Shown in pieces: positions 7,880-17,179 of a stretch of 61,312 bases of DNA (position 1 is its first letter; each line of letters opens with the position of its first letter). Location of the stretch: positions 1 to 61,312 of the forward strand of contig JAFGEI010000162.1 in the NCBI GenBank assembly GCA_016931695.1, given 5' to 3'. The translations under genes were made by a program, and so were the position numbers. The notes under the pieces were generated by a model. That model was not told where the DNA came from. It saw only the letters and a program-made list of their open reading frames with translations, and did not search any database. Source of the stretch: Anaerolineae bacterium (lineage in GTDB: Bacteria > Chloroflexota > Anaerolineae > B4-G1 > DUEL01).

Positions 7880-9085
7880 ATGAAAGAGCGATTTTGGAGT
7901 TTGGTGGCGATTTTGGCCATCGCCGGGCTGATGTTGGCTGCTTGTGGCGGGCCGGCGACGCCGGAACCGGTAACCGAGGAGCCCGAAGAGACGCACGTCT
8001 TTGGCGTGATCCTCGTCGGCCCCTATAACGACCACGGTTGGAGCGAGGCCCACTATACCGCCGCCGAGTACGTTACCGAGCACATGGACAACACCGAGTT
8101 CGTCTACCTGGACAAGCTCAACCCGGCCGACCGCCCAGAGACGACCCTGGAGCAGGTGGTAGACGACATGGTCTCCCAGGGCGCGCAGGTCATTTTCACG
8201 ACGTCCGACGATTTCAAGGAAGACACCGACCGGGCGGCGGAAAAGTATCCCGACGTCGTCTTTATCCACATCTCGGGCGACCACGTGCTGACGGGCGATG
8301 CGCCGTCCAACGTCGACAACTATATGGGCAAGATGGTCTATGGCAAGATGATCGCCGGCTGCGCCGCTGCGCTGGCGACCGACACCGGGACGATCGGCTA
8401 TGTCGGCCCGCTGATCAACGAAGAGACCCGCCGCCTGGCTTCCGCTGCCTACCTGGGGGCCCGCTACTGCTACGAGAACTATCGCGGGGAGGACCCGGAC
8501 GACCTGCGCTTTATCGTCACCTGGATCGGCTTCTGGTTCAACATTCCCGGCGTCACCCTTGACCCCACCGAGGTCTCGAACGACCTGATCAACGAGGGAG
8601 TCGACGTGCTGATCTCGGGCATCGACACCACCGAGGCCATCGTCGTTGCCGGGCAGCGCGCGGCCCAGGGCGACCGGGTCTTTGCCATCCCCTACGACTA
8701 TGAGGGCGCTTGCGAAGAGGCCCCCGACATCTGCCTTGGCGTGCCCTACTTTAACTGGGGGCCTGGCTACCTGGAGCGGGTCCAGGCCGTGCGTGACGGA
8801 ACGTGGGCGCCCCAGTTTGTCTGGGAAGAGCCGGATTGGAATGACATCAACGACCGCGATAGCAGCGCGGTCGGTTTCCTGCCGGGGCCGGGGCTGGAGG
8901 ACGCGTGGGCGGAACGGCTCGAAGCGTTCATCGCCGGCCTGGCGGACGACTCGATCACCCTCTTCGTCGGGCCGCTCAACTACCAGGATGGCAGCACCTT
9001 CCTGGCCAGCGGCGAAACGGCCAGCGACGAGCAAATCTGGTACATGCAGCAATTGCTGGAGGGCATGGAGGGGCCTAGCGAATAG
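7880..9085 (+). CDS. BMP family ABC transporter substrate-binding lipoprotein
   Basis: The 401-residue lipoprotein starts with a type II signal peptide ending in the lipobox LMLAACG (Cys at about residue 22) and an acidic tether. The mature part begins FGVILVGPYNDHGWSEAHY, the signature of BMP/PnrA-type binding proteins, which capture nucleosides or related ligands at the outer face of the membrane. GAQVIFTTSDDF and later VDVLISGIDTTEAI fit the two-lobe periplasmic-binding fold. AGGAGGTAG just upstream is an excellent ribosome site. An ATPase and two permeases follow, completing the importer. The purine-nucleoside assignment is by family and is supported by the YgfK-like gene in the operon. 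Confidence 0.92.
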   Translation: MKERFWSLVAILAIAGLMLAACGGPATPEPVTEEPEETHVFGVILVGPYNDHGWSEAHYTAAEYVTEHMDNTEFVYLDKLNPADRPETTLEQVVDDMVSQGAQVIFTTSDDFKEDTDRAAEKYPDVVFIHISGDHVLTGDAPSNVDNYMGKMVYGKMIAGCAAALATDTGTIGYVGPLINEETRRLASAAYLGARYCYENYRGEDPDDLRFIVTWIGFWFNIPGVTLDPTEVSNDLINEGVDVLISGIDTTEAIVVAGQRAAQGDRVFAIPYDYEGACEEAPDICLGVPYFNWGPGYLERVQAVRDGTWAPQFVWEEPDWNDINDRDSSAVGFLPGPGLEDAWAERLEAFIAGLADDSITLFVGPLNYQDGSTFLASGETASDEQIWYMQQLLEGMEGPSE

Positions 9086-9415
9086 CCTGCATGTGCGCTT
9101 CCGTCGATGCGGCGGAGTGCAATCCCGCCGCGCGGGGCCTTGCTTCCGCCGCATCGATTGCTGGTGCAACCTGGCGGAAATCCTCGCCCGGTTCACTCGC
9201 TCATAGGAGATCGCCAGATCCCCATCTTGGGCAAAAGATCGGTTTCGGCTGCACCCGGCCGGGCGCGAAACCGGCGATCGATTTCTACGAGGTGCACTAG
9301 GACGGGCTGTAGAGACGCCTTGCCGGGTTGTCTCTTTGCCGTCCTCTCTGTCTTTTACTGGAAGGGCAATGGGGCTTGTATACTGTTGCCTCGATAGGTT
9401 CTCGCCAGGCGAATC
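9086..9415 (+). other. Intergenic stretch between the binding protein and the ABC ATPase
   Basis: No convincing gene is found in these 330 bp. A stem of TTCCGCC (9144-9150) and GGCGGAA (9173-9179) could attenuate transcription so that more binding protein than ATPase is made, which is common in ABC operons. A TATACT at 9379-9384 could serve as a -10 for the distal genes, but no good -35 lies 16-18 bp before it. Short open frames here have no ribosome site or recognisable product. Confidence 0.5.
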
Positions 9416-10897
9416 ATGCGCGTCGAAATCGTTGACTTGCACAAGCATTTCGGTCCCGTCCGGGCCAACGACGGCGTCTCGCTCACGCTCGAGACTGGCT
9501 CGATCCACGGCCTGTTGGGTGAGAACGGGGCCGGCAAATCGACCCTCATGAAATGCCTGTCCGGCTACCAGCTCCCGGATCGGGGGACGATCCGGGTCGA
9601 CGGGCAGACGGTCGTCTTTTCGTCCCCCTCGGAGGCGATTCAGCACGGCATTGGCATGCTGCACCAGGACCCGCTCGACTTTCCCCAGATGCGCGTGCTG
9701 GACAATTTTCTGCTCGCTTTCGACCGGCGGATGCTGCCCAACCGGCGCCGGGGGCGGGCCATACTGCGCGAGTTGGGCGAGCGCTTCCAGTTCGCGCTCG
9801 ACCCCGAAGCGGAGGTCACCAGCCTCACCATCGGCGAGCGCCAGCAGCTCGAAATCCTGCGCCTGCTCGCTTTGGGGGCGCAGGTCATTATCCTGGACGA
9901 GCCGACGACGGGGATATCGGCGCCGCAAAAGATCAAGCTCTTTGCCACCCTCCGCCGCCTGGCGGAGGAGGAAGGGCGCTCCGTCGTGTTCGTCTCGCAC
10001 AAGTTGGCCGAGGTGGAGAGCCTCTGCGACCGGGTGACGGTGCTGCGACAGGGACGGGTTACCGGCGAGGTTGAGATGCCGTGCTCGGTCGAGCGCATGG
10101 TGGTGCTGATGTTTGGACGCCATATTCCTCCGGCCGAGTGCAAACGGGTCGAGCTGGGGCCGCCCGTGCTGCGCGTCGAGCAGGCGACGATTCCCTCCTA
10201 CCGCCTCACCGTCCAGGATGCAGGCATCGAGGTGCGAGCGGGCGAAGTGGTCGGCTTGGCCGGGCTGGAGGGCAGCGGGCAGCGGCTCTTTCTCCGCGCC
10301 TGCGCCGGGCTGGAGCGGGTCGCCGCCGGGCGCGTGCATCTCGGCGGGCAGGAGATGACTGCCGCTCCTTACCGGCGCTTTTTGGCCGCCGGCGTCGCCT
10401 ACGTGCCAGCCAACCGGCTGGAGGAAGGGCTGGTCGGCGAATTGACCGTCACCGAGCACGTTGCGCTGGTGAACCGCAGCGGCCCGTTCTTTATCGATTG
10501 GCCGGCGACCCGAGAGCAGGCGATGGCGCAGATTCAGCATTTCAACGTCATCGGACGACCGGAGAGCCCGGTCAGCGCCCTCTCCGGGGGCAATCAGCAG
10601 CGGCTGCTGCTGGCTCTGCTGCCGGCGGGACTGCGCCTGCTGTTGATGGAGCATCCCACCCGCGGGCTCGACGTCGAATCCGCCCGCTGGATCTGGCAGC
10701 AGTTGATGGCCCGGCGGGAAGAAGGGACCGCCATCGTCTTTATCTCGGCGGACCTGGACGAGTTGTTAGAGTACTCGGATCGCATCGTCGTCTTTTTTGG
10801 CGGGCAGATGTCGGCCCCGCTGCCAGCCTGCGACACGACGGTGGAGCAGTTGGGCTATCTCATCGCTGGCAGGGAAAGGGATAAGGAGACACGTTGA
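9416..10897 (+). CDS. ABC transporter ATPase, two nucleotide-binding domains (BMP/sugar type)
   Basis: The 493-residue protein holds two fused ABC ATPase domains, as in RbsA or NupA-type importers for sugars and nucleosides. Domain 1 has Walker A GENGAGKST, signature LTIGERQQ, Walker B VIILDEP and the switch His in VFVSHKL. Domain 2 is degenerate: the P-loop reads GLEGSGQRL, lacking the Lys-Ser pair, and Walker B reads LLLMEHPTRGLD with His in place of the catalytic Glu. It keeps the signature LSGGNQQR. Degeneracy of one site is usual for this subfamily. The start ATG has a weak ribosome site. The stop overlaps the permease start by 4 bp. Confidence 0.94.
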   Translation: MRVEIVDLHKHFGPVRANDGVSLTLETGSIHGLLGENGAGKSTLMKCLSGYQLPDRGTIRVDGQTVVFSSPSEAIQHGIGMLHQDPLDFPQMRVLDNFLLAFDRRMLPNRRRGRAILRELGERFQFALDPEAEVTSLTIGERQQLEILRLLALGAQVIILDEPTTGISAPQKIKLFATLRRLAEEEGRSVVFVSHKLAEVESLCDRVTVLRQGRVTGEVEMPCSVERMVVLMFGRHIPPAECKRVELGPPVLRVEQATIPSYRLTVQDAGIEVRAGEVVGLAGLEGSGQRLFLRACAGLERVAAGRVHLGGQEMTAAPYRRFLAAGVAYVPANRLEEGLVGELTVTEHVALVNRSGPFFIDWPATREQAMAQIQHFNVIGRPESPVSALSGGNQQRLLLALLPAGLRLLLMEHPTRGLDVESARWIWQQLMARREEGTAIVFISADLDELLEYSDRIVVFFGGQMSAPLPACDTTVEQLGYLIAGRERDKETR

Positions 10898-11982
10898 CGA
10901 GGATACGCTTGAACGACGTTCTGCTGGTCGTGGCGCCGATTTTCCTGGCCCTTTTCTTTACCACCGTGATCCTGCTGGCCGTCGGCGCCTCGCCGTGGGA
11001 TGCCTATCGCAACATCCTGGCCGGCGCGTTCGAAAGCCCAGAGAAAATCGCCGACGTCGTCGCCGCCTGCGTGCCGCTGGTGCTCTGCGGCGTGGGCATG
11101 TGCATCACCTTTACCGCCGGGCAGTGGAACGTCGGCGTGGAGGGGCAGATCATCCTGGGAGCGCTTTTCGCGACCTGGGTGGCGCGCAACTTGCTCTGGC
11201 CCCAGGCGCCGGTGCTGACGCTGATGCTTCTCGCCGGGATGCTCGGCGGGGCGCTGTGGGGCGTCATCGCCGCCCTGCTCAAGATCTATGGCAACGTGCA
11301 CGAGATCTTTGGCGGGTTGGGCCTGAATTACGTGGCGCAGGGGCTGGCCATCTGGTTGATCTTTAACCCCTGGCGGCCGGCCGATGGGGCGACGATGAGC
11401 GGCACCGATCCCTTTCCCGATCCGGCCTGGATGCCCCGCCTGGCCCACCTGCGCGTCTCGCCCCTGGCGGTGATTCTGGCCTTGCTGGCCGTTGTGGTGG
11501 TCTATTTCCTCCTGCGCGGGACTCGTTGGGGGCTCGAGTTGCGGGCGATGGGCAAGAACTTTCGCTCTGCTTACCTGTTGGGGGTGCCGTCGACGCCGCG
11601 CCTGCTGACTGCTTTCGCCGCCTGCGGCGCGCTAGCGGGCCTGGCCGGCGCCATTCGCTGTTCCGCCCGCTACGGGCGCATGATCCCCGACATTGCCGGC
11701 GGGCAGGGCTATCTCTCGCTCCTGGTCGCCCTGCTGGCCGTCTCGCGTCCCCAGTGGGTGCCCTTCATCGCCTTCTTTTTCGCTGCCGTTGGGGTTGGCA
11801 GCCCCCGCCTGGAGTTGAACATGCACCTCGACTCTTCCCTGGGCGGGGTGCTGCGGGCCTCGATGGTGCTGGCGGTGATGATGGTAGCGGGCCTGCGCAT
11901 GCTCTTGAACCAGCGCCGCGCGCGGGCGGCTGGCGAAACGCCATCCCAGGATGTCGTGGAGTCGGGCGATGCAGCAGGTTGA
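10894..11982 (+). CDS. ABC transporter permease, BMP family (subunit 1)
   Basis: The 362-residue integral membrane protein has about nine to ten hydrophobic helices and the family segment FTAGQWNVGVEGQIILGALF, the conserved region of sugar/nucleoside-type permeases. It pairs with the second permease at 12432 to form the membrane channel. A later conserved stretch is LRAMGKNFRSAYLLGV, near the coupling loop that contacts the ATPase. Its TTG start overlaps the ATPase stop by 4 bp. The 3' end overlaps the SRPBCC gene by 14 bp, so all genes here are tightly coupled. Confidence 0.93.
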   Translation: MTRIRLNDVLLVVAPIFLALFFTTVILLAVGASPWDAYRNILAGAFESPEKIADVVAACVPLVLCGVGMCITFTAGQWNVGVEGQIILGALFATWVARNLLWPQAPVLTLMLLAGMLGGALWGVIAALLKIYGNVHEIFGGLGLNYVAQGLAIWLIFNPWRPADGATMSGTDPFPDPAWMPRLAHLRVSPLAVILALLAVVVVYFLLRGTRWGLELRAMGKNFRSAYLLGVPSTPRLLTAFAACGALAGLAGAIRCSARYGRMIPDIAGGQGYLSLLVALLAVSRPQWVPFIAFFFAAVGVGSPRLELNMHLDSSLGGVLRASMVLAVMMVAGLRMLLNQRRARAAGETPSQDVVESGDAAG

Positions 11983-12442
11983 AAAGACGATCGTCATCGA
12001 GGCGCCGCGGGAAGTGACGTTTGCTTACATCGACAACACGCCCAACCTGGTCGATGTCTGGCCCAGCATGCTCGAGGCCAGGGATTTCGAAGCGTTGCCC
12101 AACGGCGGCAAGCGATTCCGCTGGGTCTACAAAATGGCGGGATTCCCCTTCGAGGGCGTCAGCGAGGACGTCGAGTGGCTGTGCAACGAGCGCATCGTCA
12201 GCAAGACGATGGAGGGGATCGATAGCACCATCTGTTGGCAGTTCGACGACGAAGGGGAGGGAACCCGGCTGACCTTGACCGCCGAGTACAACGTGCCCAT
12301 GCCGTTGATCGGCTGGCTGGCAGAGACGGTGCTGGTCATGATCAACGACCAGGAACTCGAGGTGATGTTGACCTACCTCAAGGCGCGCGTGGAATGGGCC
12401 AACAAGGTTCGCCTAAAGAAGGAGTCGGACAGTGGAGTTTGA
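11969..12442 (+). CDS. SRPBCC (START/polyketide-cyclase-like) family protein
   Basis: The 157-residue protein has the SRPBCC helix-grip pattern: an N-terminal strand EKTIVIEAPREVTFAYI, a central beta-sheet (RFRWVYKMAGFPFEG, TICWQFDDEGEGTRLTL) and a long C-terminal helix. Such proteins bind hydrophobic ligands in a deep cavity; some are enzymes, some carriers. The ATG at 11969 is preferred over an upstream start at 11951 because the conserved MQQVEKTIVIEAP begins there. It is unusual for such a gene to sit between two permease genes of one importer, overlapping both (14 bp and 11 bp). Co-production with the transporter suggests a role in handling the imported ligand; this is inference. Confidence 0.8.
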   Translation: MQQVEKTIVIEAPREVTFAYIDNTPNLVDVWPSMLEARDFEALPNGGKRFRWVYKMAGFPFEGVSEDVEWLCNERIVSKTMEGIDSTICWQFDDEGEGTRLTLTAEYNVPMPLIGWLAETVLVMINDQELEVMLTYLKARVEWANKVRLKKESDSGV

Positions 12443-13412
12443 TTTCATCGTTCGCACGCTCGCTTCCATGGTCTTTTCTTCTACGCCGGTGGTCCTGGCC
12501 GCCATCGGTGAAACGATATCGGAAAAGAGCGGTGTGATCAACCTCTCATTGGACGGTTCGATTGCCCTTTCCGCCATGACCGGTTTTGCCGTTGCCTTTA
12601 CGACCGGCAGCGTAACCCTGGGCATCCTGGCGGCAATGATGGTGGGAGCCCTGGTGGCACTGCTGGTCGCCTTTTCTTGCCTCACCTTGCGGCAGGAACA
12701 GGTTGCCGTCGGCTTTGTGCTGACAATGCTCTGCACCGAGCTGGCCGATTTTTTGGGCAATCCCTTCGTGCGCCGGCCCGGCCCGTCGGTCCCGCCGATG
12801 CCCATTCCCTATCTTTGCGACATCCCGTTTCTGGGGCCGATCTTGTTCCGGCACAACGCGATGGTCTATTTGAGCTTTTTGGTCGTCGTTGCCGCGTGGT
12901 GGTGGATTGCGAGAACCCAGCCGGGGCTCAAGCTGCAAGGAGTGGGGGAGCGCCCCGAGTCCGCCTTTGCACGCGGGGTGGACGTCAACTTGCTGCGCTA
13001 CGTCTACACCATCGTCGGGGGCGCGCTGGTCGGGTTGGCCGGTGCCGCTTACTCCCTCAGCATCAAGCTCGGCTGGAGCCACGGCCACACGACGGGCATC
13101 GGCTGGATCGCGTTGGCCATCGTCATTTTTGGCGGGTGGACCCCGTGGCGGGTTGCAATCGGGGCCTATTTCTTTGCCCTGCTGAAGGCATTGGGCAGCA
13201 TCTTGCAGCGGAATCCCGCCTTTGAAGGCGTGCCGACGCAAATTTTTTCTTCCGCTCCGTTTGCACTCATGATCTTTGCTCTCTTGCTGCTCAGCAGCAA
13301 GGGGGTTGATCGAGTGCTGGCTCTCTTCCCGCCGCAGATCGCCCGTCGACTGGACCGGCTCATCCGCGGGCGCGCCCCCGGCGGGCTGGGGCGGACATTC
13401 GTGCAGGAGTGA
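12432..13412 (+). CDS. ABC transporter permease, BMP family (subunit 2)
   Basis: The 326-residue membrane protein is the shorter permease of a BMP-type importer. It starts near FDFIVRTLASMVFSSTPVVL and contains ETISEKSGVINLSLDGSIAL, a conserved motif of this subunit, and GRVDVN-like coupling-loop residues in ESAFARGVDVNLLRY. About eight to nine helices are predicted. The GTG start lies inside the end of the SRPBCC gene, with AAGAAGGAG upstream. It completes the set of binding protein, double ATPase and two permeases. A basic C-terminal tail extends into the cytoplasm. Confidence 0.93.
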   Translation: MEFDFIVRTLASMVFSSTPVVLAAIGETISEKSGVINLSLDGSIALSAMTGFAVAFTTGSVTLGILAAMMVGALVALLVAFSCLTLRQEQVAVGFVLTMLCTELADFLGNPFVRRPGPSVPPMPIPYLCDIPFLGPILFRHNAMVYLSFLVVVAAWWWIARTQPGLKLQGVGERPESAFARGVDVNLLRYVYTIVGGALVGLAGAAYSLSIKLGWSHGHTTGIGWIALAIVIFGGWTPWRVAIGAYFFALLKALGSILQRNPAFEGVPTQIFSSAPFALMIFALLLLSSKGVDRVLALFPPQIARRLDRLIRGRAPGGLGRTFVQE

Positions 13413-13420
13413 TTGGGATT

Positions 13421-16400
13421 ATGGCCGGAATGCAGCCGTTATCGTTCGACGCGCTACTGGATTGGATGCTGACCGAACTGGAGGAGAACGACTCGATCTT
13501 GGGCCTCCACCGCTCGCTTTTCTACCTGCCGCCGGCGGAAGCGCCCTGGGCGACGTGCATCTTTGCCCACCCGCTGGCGACCCCGGTGGGGCCGGCGGCA
13601 GGACCGCACACCCAGCTGGCCCAGAACATTCTCTGCGCCTGGCTCTGCGGGGGACGGTTCATCGAGCTCAAGACGGTCCAGGTTATGGACGAACTCGAGA
13701 TCCCCCGCCCTTGCATCGACATGGCCGACGAGGGGTACAACGTCGAGTGGTCGCAGGAGCTCAAGTTGGAGCAGTCGGCCGACGAGTATGTCAAGGCCTG
13801 GGTGCTGATTCACGTCCTGCGACGGGCGCTTGGCATGGAGGGCCGTGCGCCTTTCGGCACGGTTTTTAACATGAGCGTCGGCTATACGCTGGAGGGGGTC
13901 CAGAGCCCGCCGATGGCCCGCTTTATGGACCGGATGCAGGACGCCGCGGAAGAGATCGCGGCCATGCGCGCAGTGTTGCAGGAACGCTTCCCCCGCTTTG
14001 CGGACGTCGAGATTCCGACCCGCGTCGCCGACAACGTCACCCTGTCGACCATGCACGGCTGCCCGCCGGACGAGATCGAGCGCATCGCCCGTTACCTGCT
14101 GGAAGCGCGCGGCCTGCACACCACGGTCAAGCTGAACCCGACGCTGCTGGGACAGGAGCGGGTGCTGGACATCTTGCACAATGCCCTTGGCTTTACCGAG
14201 ATCCGGATTCCCGAACAGGTGTTTGCGCACGACCTGCAGTATGCGCAGGCGGTGGCATTGGTGCGCAACCTGAAGGCGGCGGCCCTGGAGCAGGGACTGG
14301 CGTTTGGCGTCAAGTTGAGCAACACCCTGGCCATGGCGAACCATCGCCAGGTCCTCCCCGGCGACGAGATGTACATGTCGGGCCGGGCGCTTTACCCGAT
14401 TACGATCAACCTCTTTCACGAGCTGTCCCAAGAGTTCGGCGGCGAGTTGAACGTCTCCTTTTCCGCCGGGGCGGACGCGCTCAACGTCACGGATCTCCTC
14501 GCCTGCGGCGCGCTGCCCGTCACCGCGGCTTCCGACCTACTCAAGCCGGGCGGCTATGCGCGGCTGCGGCAATACGTCGACAACCTGGAGCAGGGAATGC
14601 GCGAGCGCGGGGCGTCCAGCCTCGAGGACCTGGCTGGCGACCGGTTGGCCAACCTGGAACGGGCGGCGGCGCAGGCGTTGCAGGCGCCGCGCTACAAGAA
14701 AGGCTATCATCCCTACGGCCTGCCCAAGATTCCGTCTCCATTGGCTCGCTTCGATTGCATCGCTGCTCCCTGCGCCGCCCAGTGCGCGGTCCAACAAGAC
14801 GTCTCCGAGTACGCCTGGCTGATCGCCCAGGGCGACCATGACCGGGCGTTGGCGGTCATCCTGGCCCGCAACCCCCTGCCGGGCGTGACCGGTTACGTCT
14901 GCACCCAGCTCTGCCAGACCCGCTGCACGCGGAACAACTATGACCAGCCCGTTGCCATCCGCGCCCTGAAGCGCTTTGCCGCCGAACGGGGCGCGGCCAC
15001 CCTGTCCCCCGCCGAACCGACTGGGCGCCGGGTCGCGGTGATCGGCAGCGGGCCAGCGGGCCTCGCCGCTGCCTATTTCCTGGCCCTCAACGGCGTCGCC
15101 GTGACGGTCTATGAGGCCCAAGACCGGCCCGGCGGGATGCTGGCCATCGCTCCCGCCTTTCGCCTGCCCGAAGCGGTGCTGCAGGAGGACGTCGCGCGGA
15201 TCGAATCCTTGGGGGTCGAGATCGTCTGCTCCCAGCCCATCGCCGGCCCGCCGGAGGCGTTGCTGAAGCAGGGCTTTGATGCCGTCTACGTCGCCACCGG
15301 CGCCCCGCGGGAGGCCCGGCTGGGCATCGACGGCGAGGATGGGCCGGGCGTCTACCAGGCCCTCGACCTGCTCGAACGGGTCAGCCGGGGGCAAGCGGTC
15401 GACCTGGGCCAGCGCGTGCTGGTGGTCGGCGGGGGGAATACGGCGATGGACGCTGCCCGAACTGCGCGGCGGCTGACCGGCGGCCCGGTCACTGTCGTCT
15501 ACCGGCGGACCCGCCAGGAGATGCCCGCCGCCGAGGAGGAGCTGGAGGCGCTGTTGGTGGAGAGCTGCCGGTTGGAAGAGCTGGCCTCGCCCAGCCGCAT
15601 TCTGCTGGAAGAAGGTCGTTTTGCGGGCCTGGAGTGCCTGCGCAACGAGCTGGGCGAGCCGGGCCCTGATGGCCGCCGCCGCCCGCAGCCCATCCCGGGC
15701 AGCACGTTTCGCATCGCGGCGGATGCGCTGATCGTGGCCGTCGGCCAGCGGCCCGACGTTTCCTTCTTCGACGGCAGCGCGGTCTCCCTGCGGTCGAACG
15801 GCGCCGTCGTGGTGGATGACGAGACCGGGCGGACGAGCGTGCAGCGGGTCTATGCCGGCGGTGATGCAGTGCGAGGGCCGGCGATCATCGTCGAGGCCTG
15901 CGCCGACGGCCGGCGGGCTGCCGAGGCCATCTGCCGCGCCTTCGATCTGCCCTTTGTCCGGCCGGTCGCTTTGCTCCCGCGCCTCTCGGCTGACGAAATG
16001 CTGCAGGTCAAAAGAGCCCGCGCCCAACAGGCCGGGCAGCAGCAACCGCCGCTGCTTCCGCCCGAGCAGCGGACAGGATTCGATCTGGTCGAGCTCTCGC
16101 TGACCGAGACAGAAGCGCGGGCGGAGGCGGCCCGCTGTTTGCAGTGCGCTGCGTTCTGCGACAAGTGCGTCCAAGTCTGCCCCAACCGGGCCAACTATGC
16201 CGTGCGGGTTGATCCGCTGGACGTGACCCTGCCCCTCGTCGCCTTTCGGGATGGCCAGGCGGTGGTCGACGGGGGCGCGCGCTTTCGCGTTGCGCAGGAG
16301 CGGCAGATCGTGCACGTCGCCGATTTTTGCAACGAGTGCGGCAACTGTGCCACCTTTTGCGTGTACGATGGGCGTCCCTACCTGGACAAGCCGCGTCTCT

Positions 16401-16708
16401 TTTTGAACCGCGCGGCGTTCGAGCGGGAGACGGGTGACGCCTTCCGCGTGATGCGGCTGAACGGCGGCTGGGCGATCGAGCGGCGAGAGGAGGGGCAGCT
16501 TTCCCGTCTCGTGCTGGACAGCGATGCCGGGCTGATCGAGTTCGAGAATCGCTGGCTGCAGGCCCGCTTCTCGCTGCCGGATTTCCAACTGCAAAAGCTG
16601 CTTTTACAAAAAGAATTTTCCGGGCGCCTTTCGCTGCTCAGCGTGGGTGAGATGGCCCTGATTTTGTTGGGGGTCGTTCGTTCGATACCGCTGCCGAGGG
16701 AACTGTGA
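13421..16708 (+). CDS. ygfK: YgfK-like Fe-S flavoprotein (putative selenate reductase YgfK family)
   Basis: The 1095-residue protein aligns by eye with E. coli YgfK. The N-terminal third is a dihydroorotate-dehydrogenase-like barrel (LATPVGPAAGPHTQLAQNIL, GGRFIELKTVQV). A Cys-rich link (CIAAPCAAQCAVQQD, about 446) and a GltD-like region follow, with an FAD site at about 541 (VIGSGPAGLAAA) and a NAD(P) site at about 670 (VVGGGNTAMDAA). Two ferredoxin-like clusters lie near the end (CLQCAAFCDKCVQVCP at about 906; CNECGNCATFC at about 970). In E. coli ygfK lies in a purine-related cluster with ssnA, ygfM and xdhD. The ATG at 13421 matches the family N-terminus better than the GTG at 13409. It overlaps the thioesterase gene by 4 bp. 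Confidence 0.9.
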   Translation: MAGMQPLSFDALLDWMLTELEENDSILGLHRSLFYLPPAEAPWATCIFAHPLATPVGPAAGPHTQLAQNILCAWLCGGRFIELKTVQVMDELEIPRPCIDMADEGYNVEWSQELKLEQSADEYVKAWVLIHVLRRALGMEGRAPFGTVFNMSVGYTLEGVQSPPMARFMDRMQDAAEEIAAMRAVLQERFPRFADVEIPTRVADNVTLSTMHGCPPDEIERIARYLLEARGLHTTVKLNPTLLGQERVLDILHNALGFTEIRIPEQVFAHDLQYAQAVALVRNLKAAALEQGLAFGVKLSNTLAMANHRQVLPGDEMYMSGRALYPITINLFHELSQEFGGELNVSFSAGADALNVTDLLACGALPVTAASDLLKPGGYARLRQYVDNLEQGMRERGASSLEDLAGDRLANLERAAAQALQAPRYKKGYHPYGLPKIPSPLARFDCIAAPCAAQCAVQQDVSEYAWLIAQGDHDRALAVILARNPLPGVTGYVCTQLCQTRCTRNNYDQPVAIRALKRFAAERGAATLSPAEPTGRRVAVIGSGPAGLAAAYFLALNGVAVTVYEAQDRPGGMLAIAPAFRLPEAVLQEDVARIESLGVEIVCSQPIAGPPEALLKQGFDAVYVATGAPREARLGIDGEDGPGVYQALDLLERVSRGQAVDLGQRVLVVGGGNTAMDAARTARRLTGGPVTVVYRRTRQEMPAAEEELEALLVESCRLEELASPSRILLEEGRFAGLECLRNELGEPGPDGRRRPQPIPGSTFRIAADALIVAVGQRPDVSFFDGSAVSLRSNGAVVVDDETGRTSVQRVYAGGDAVRGPAIIVEACADGRRAAEAICRAFDLPFVRPVALLPRLSADEMLQVKRARAQQAGQQQPPLLPPEQRTGFDLVELSLTETEARAEAARCLQCAAFCDKCVQVCPNRANYAVRVDPLDVTLPLVAFRDGQAVVDGGARFRVAQERQIVHVADFCNECGNCATFCVYDGRPYLDKPRLFLNRAAFERETGDAFRVMRLNGGWAIERREEGQLSRLVLDSDAGLIEFENRWLQARFSLPDFQLQKLLLQKEFSGRLSLLSVGEMALILLGVVRSIPLPREL

Positions 16709-17169
16709 GGAAACAACCCAATTCGCGCATGTGTTTTATCTGCGGCCGGCAGAACCCCGTTGGCCTCCGTCTCGATTTCTACGAGGACCACGATGCCGGG
16801 CAGGTGCGGGCCGAGTTTGTCGTCCCCGACCATTTTCAGGGCTATCCCGGCGTCATCCACGGCGGCATCGTCGCTGCCGTGCTGGACGAGATTTCGGGCC
16901 GGGCAATCATGATCGGCCGTCCTGACGACGAGCTGATGGCTACCCTGCGCCTGACGGTTCGCTACCGCCGTCCCACGCCGACCGAGACCCCGTTGACCGG
17001 CGTCGGCTGGGTGGAGCGGGTCGGTGGGCGCGGGGCGCGGGTGGCGGGAGAGATCCGCCTGGCCGACGGTACGGTCACTGCCGAGTGCGAGACCCTGCTG
17101 GCCGACGTACCCGACTCTTTCCGCGTTGGCTGGGAGGACGAAGTGCAGTATTGGAAGGTGTACGAGTAG
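16705..17169 (+). CDS. PaaI-like hotdog-fold thioesterase
   Basis: The 154-residue protein has the hotdog thioesterase pattern. CFICGRQNPVGLRL near the start and VIHGGIVAAVLDEISGRA in the middle correspond to the substrate loop and the central helix with the catalytic acid of the PaaI/YbgC group. These enzymes hydrolyse acyl-CoA or related thioesters, though many have no known substrate. The GTG start overlaps the ygfK-like stop (GTGA), so translation is coupled. Its presence between a YgfK-like protein and an FAD subunit is not typical of E. coli; its role in this pathway is unknown. Confidence 0.87.
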   Translation: MRKQPNSRMCFICGRQNPVGLRLDFYEDHDAGQVRAEFVVPDHFQGYPGVIHGGIVAAVLDEISGRAIMIGRPDDELMATLRLTVRYRRPTPTETPLTGVGWVERVGGRGARVAGEIRLADGTVTAECETLLADVPDSFRVGWEDEVQYWKVYE

Positions 17170-17179
17170 GAGGAAGTCG

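Noticed and set aside
9091-9300. Small open frame of 69 codons in the gap after the BMP gene
   Set aside because: No ribosome site, no conserved motif, and composition like noncoding sequence.
7805-10654. Minus-strand open frame of 949 codons opposite the BMP and ATPase genes
   Set aside because: Antisense to two well-identified genes; the translation is rich in His, Gln and Arg with no domain.
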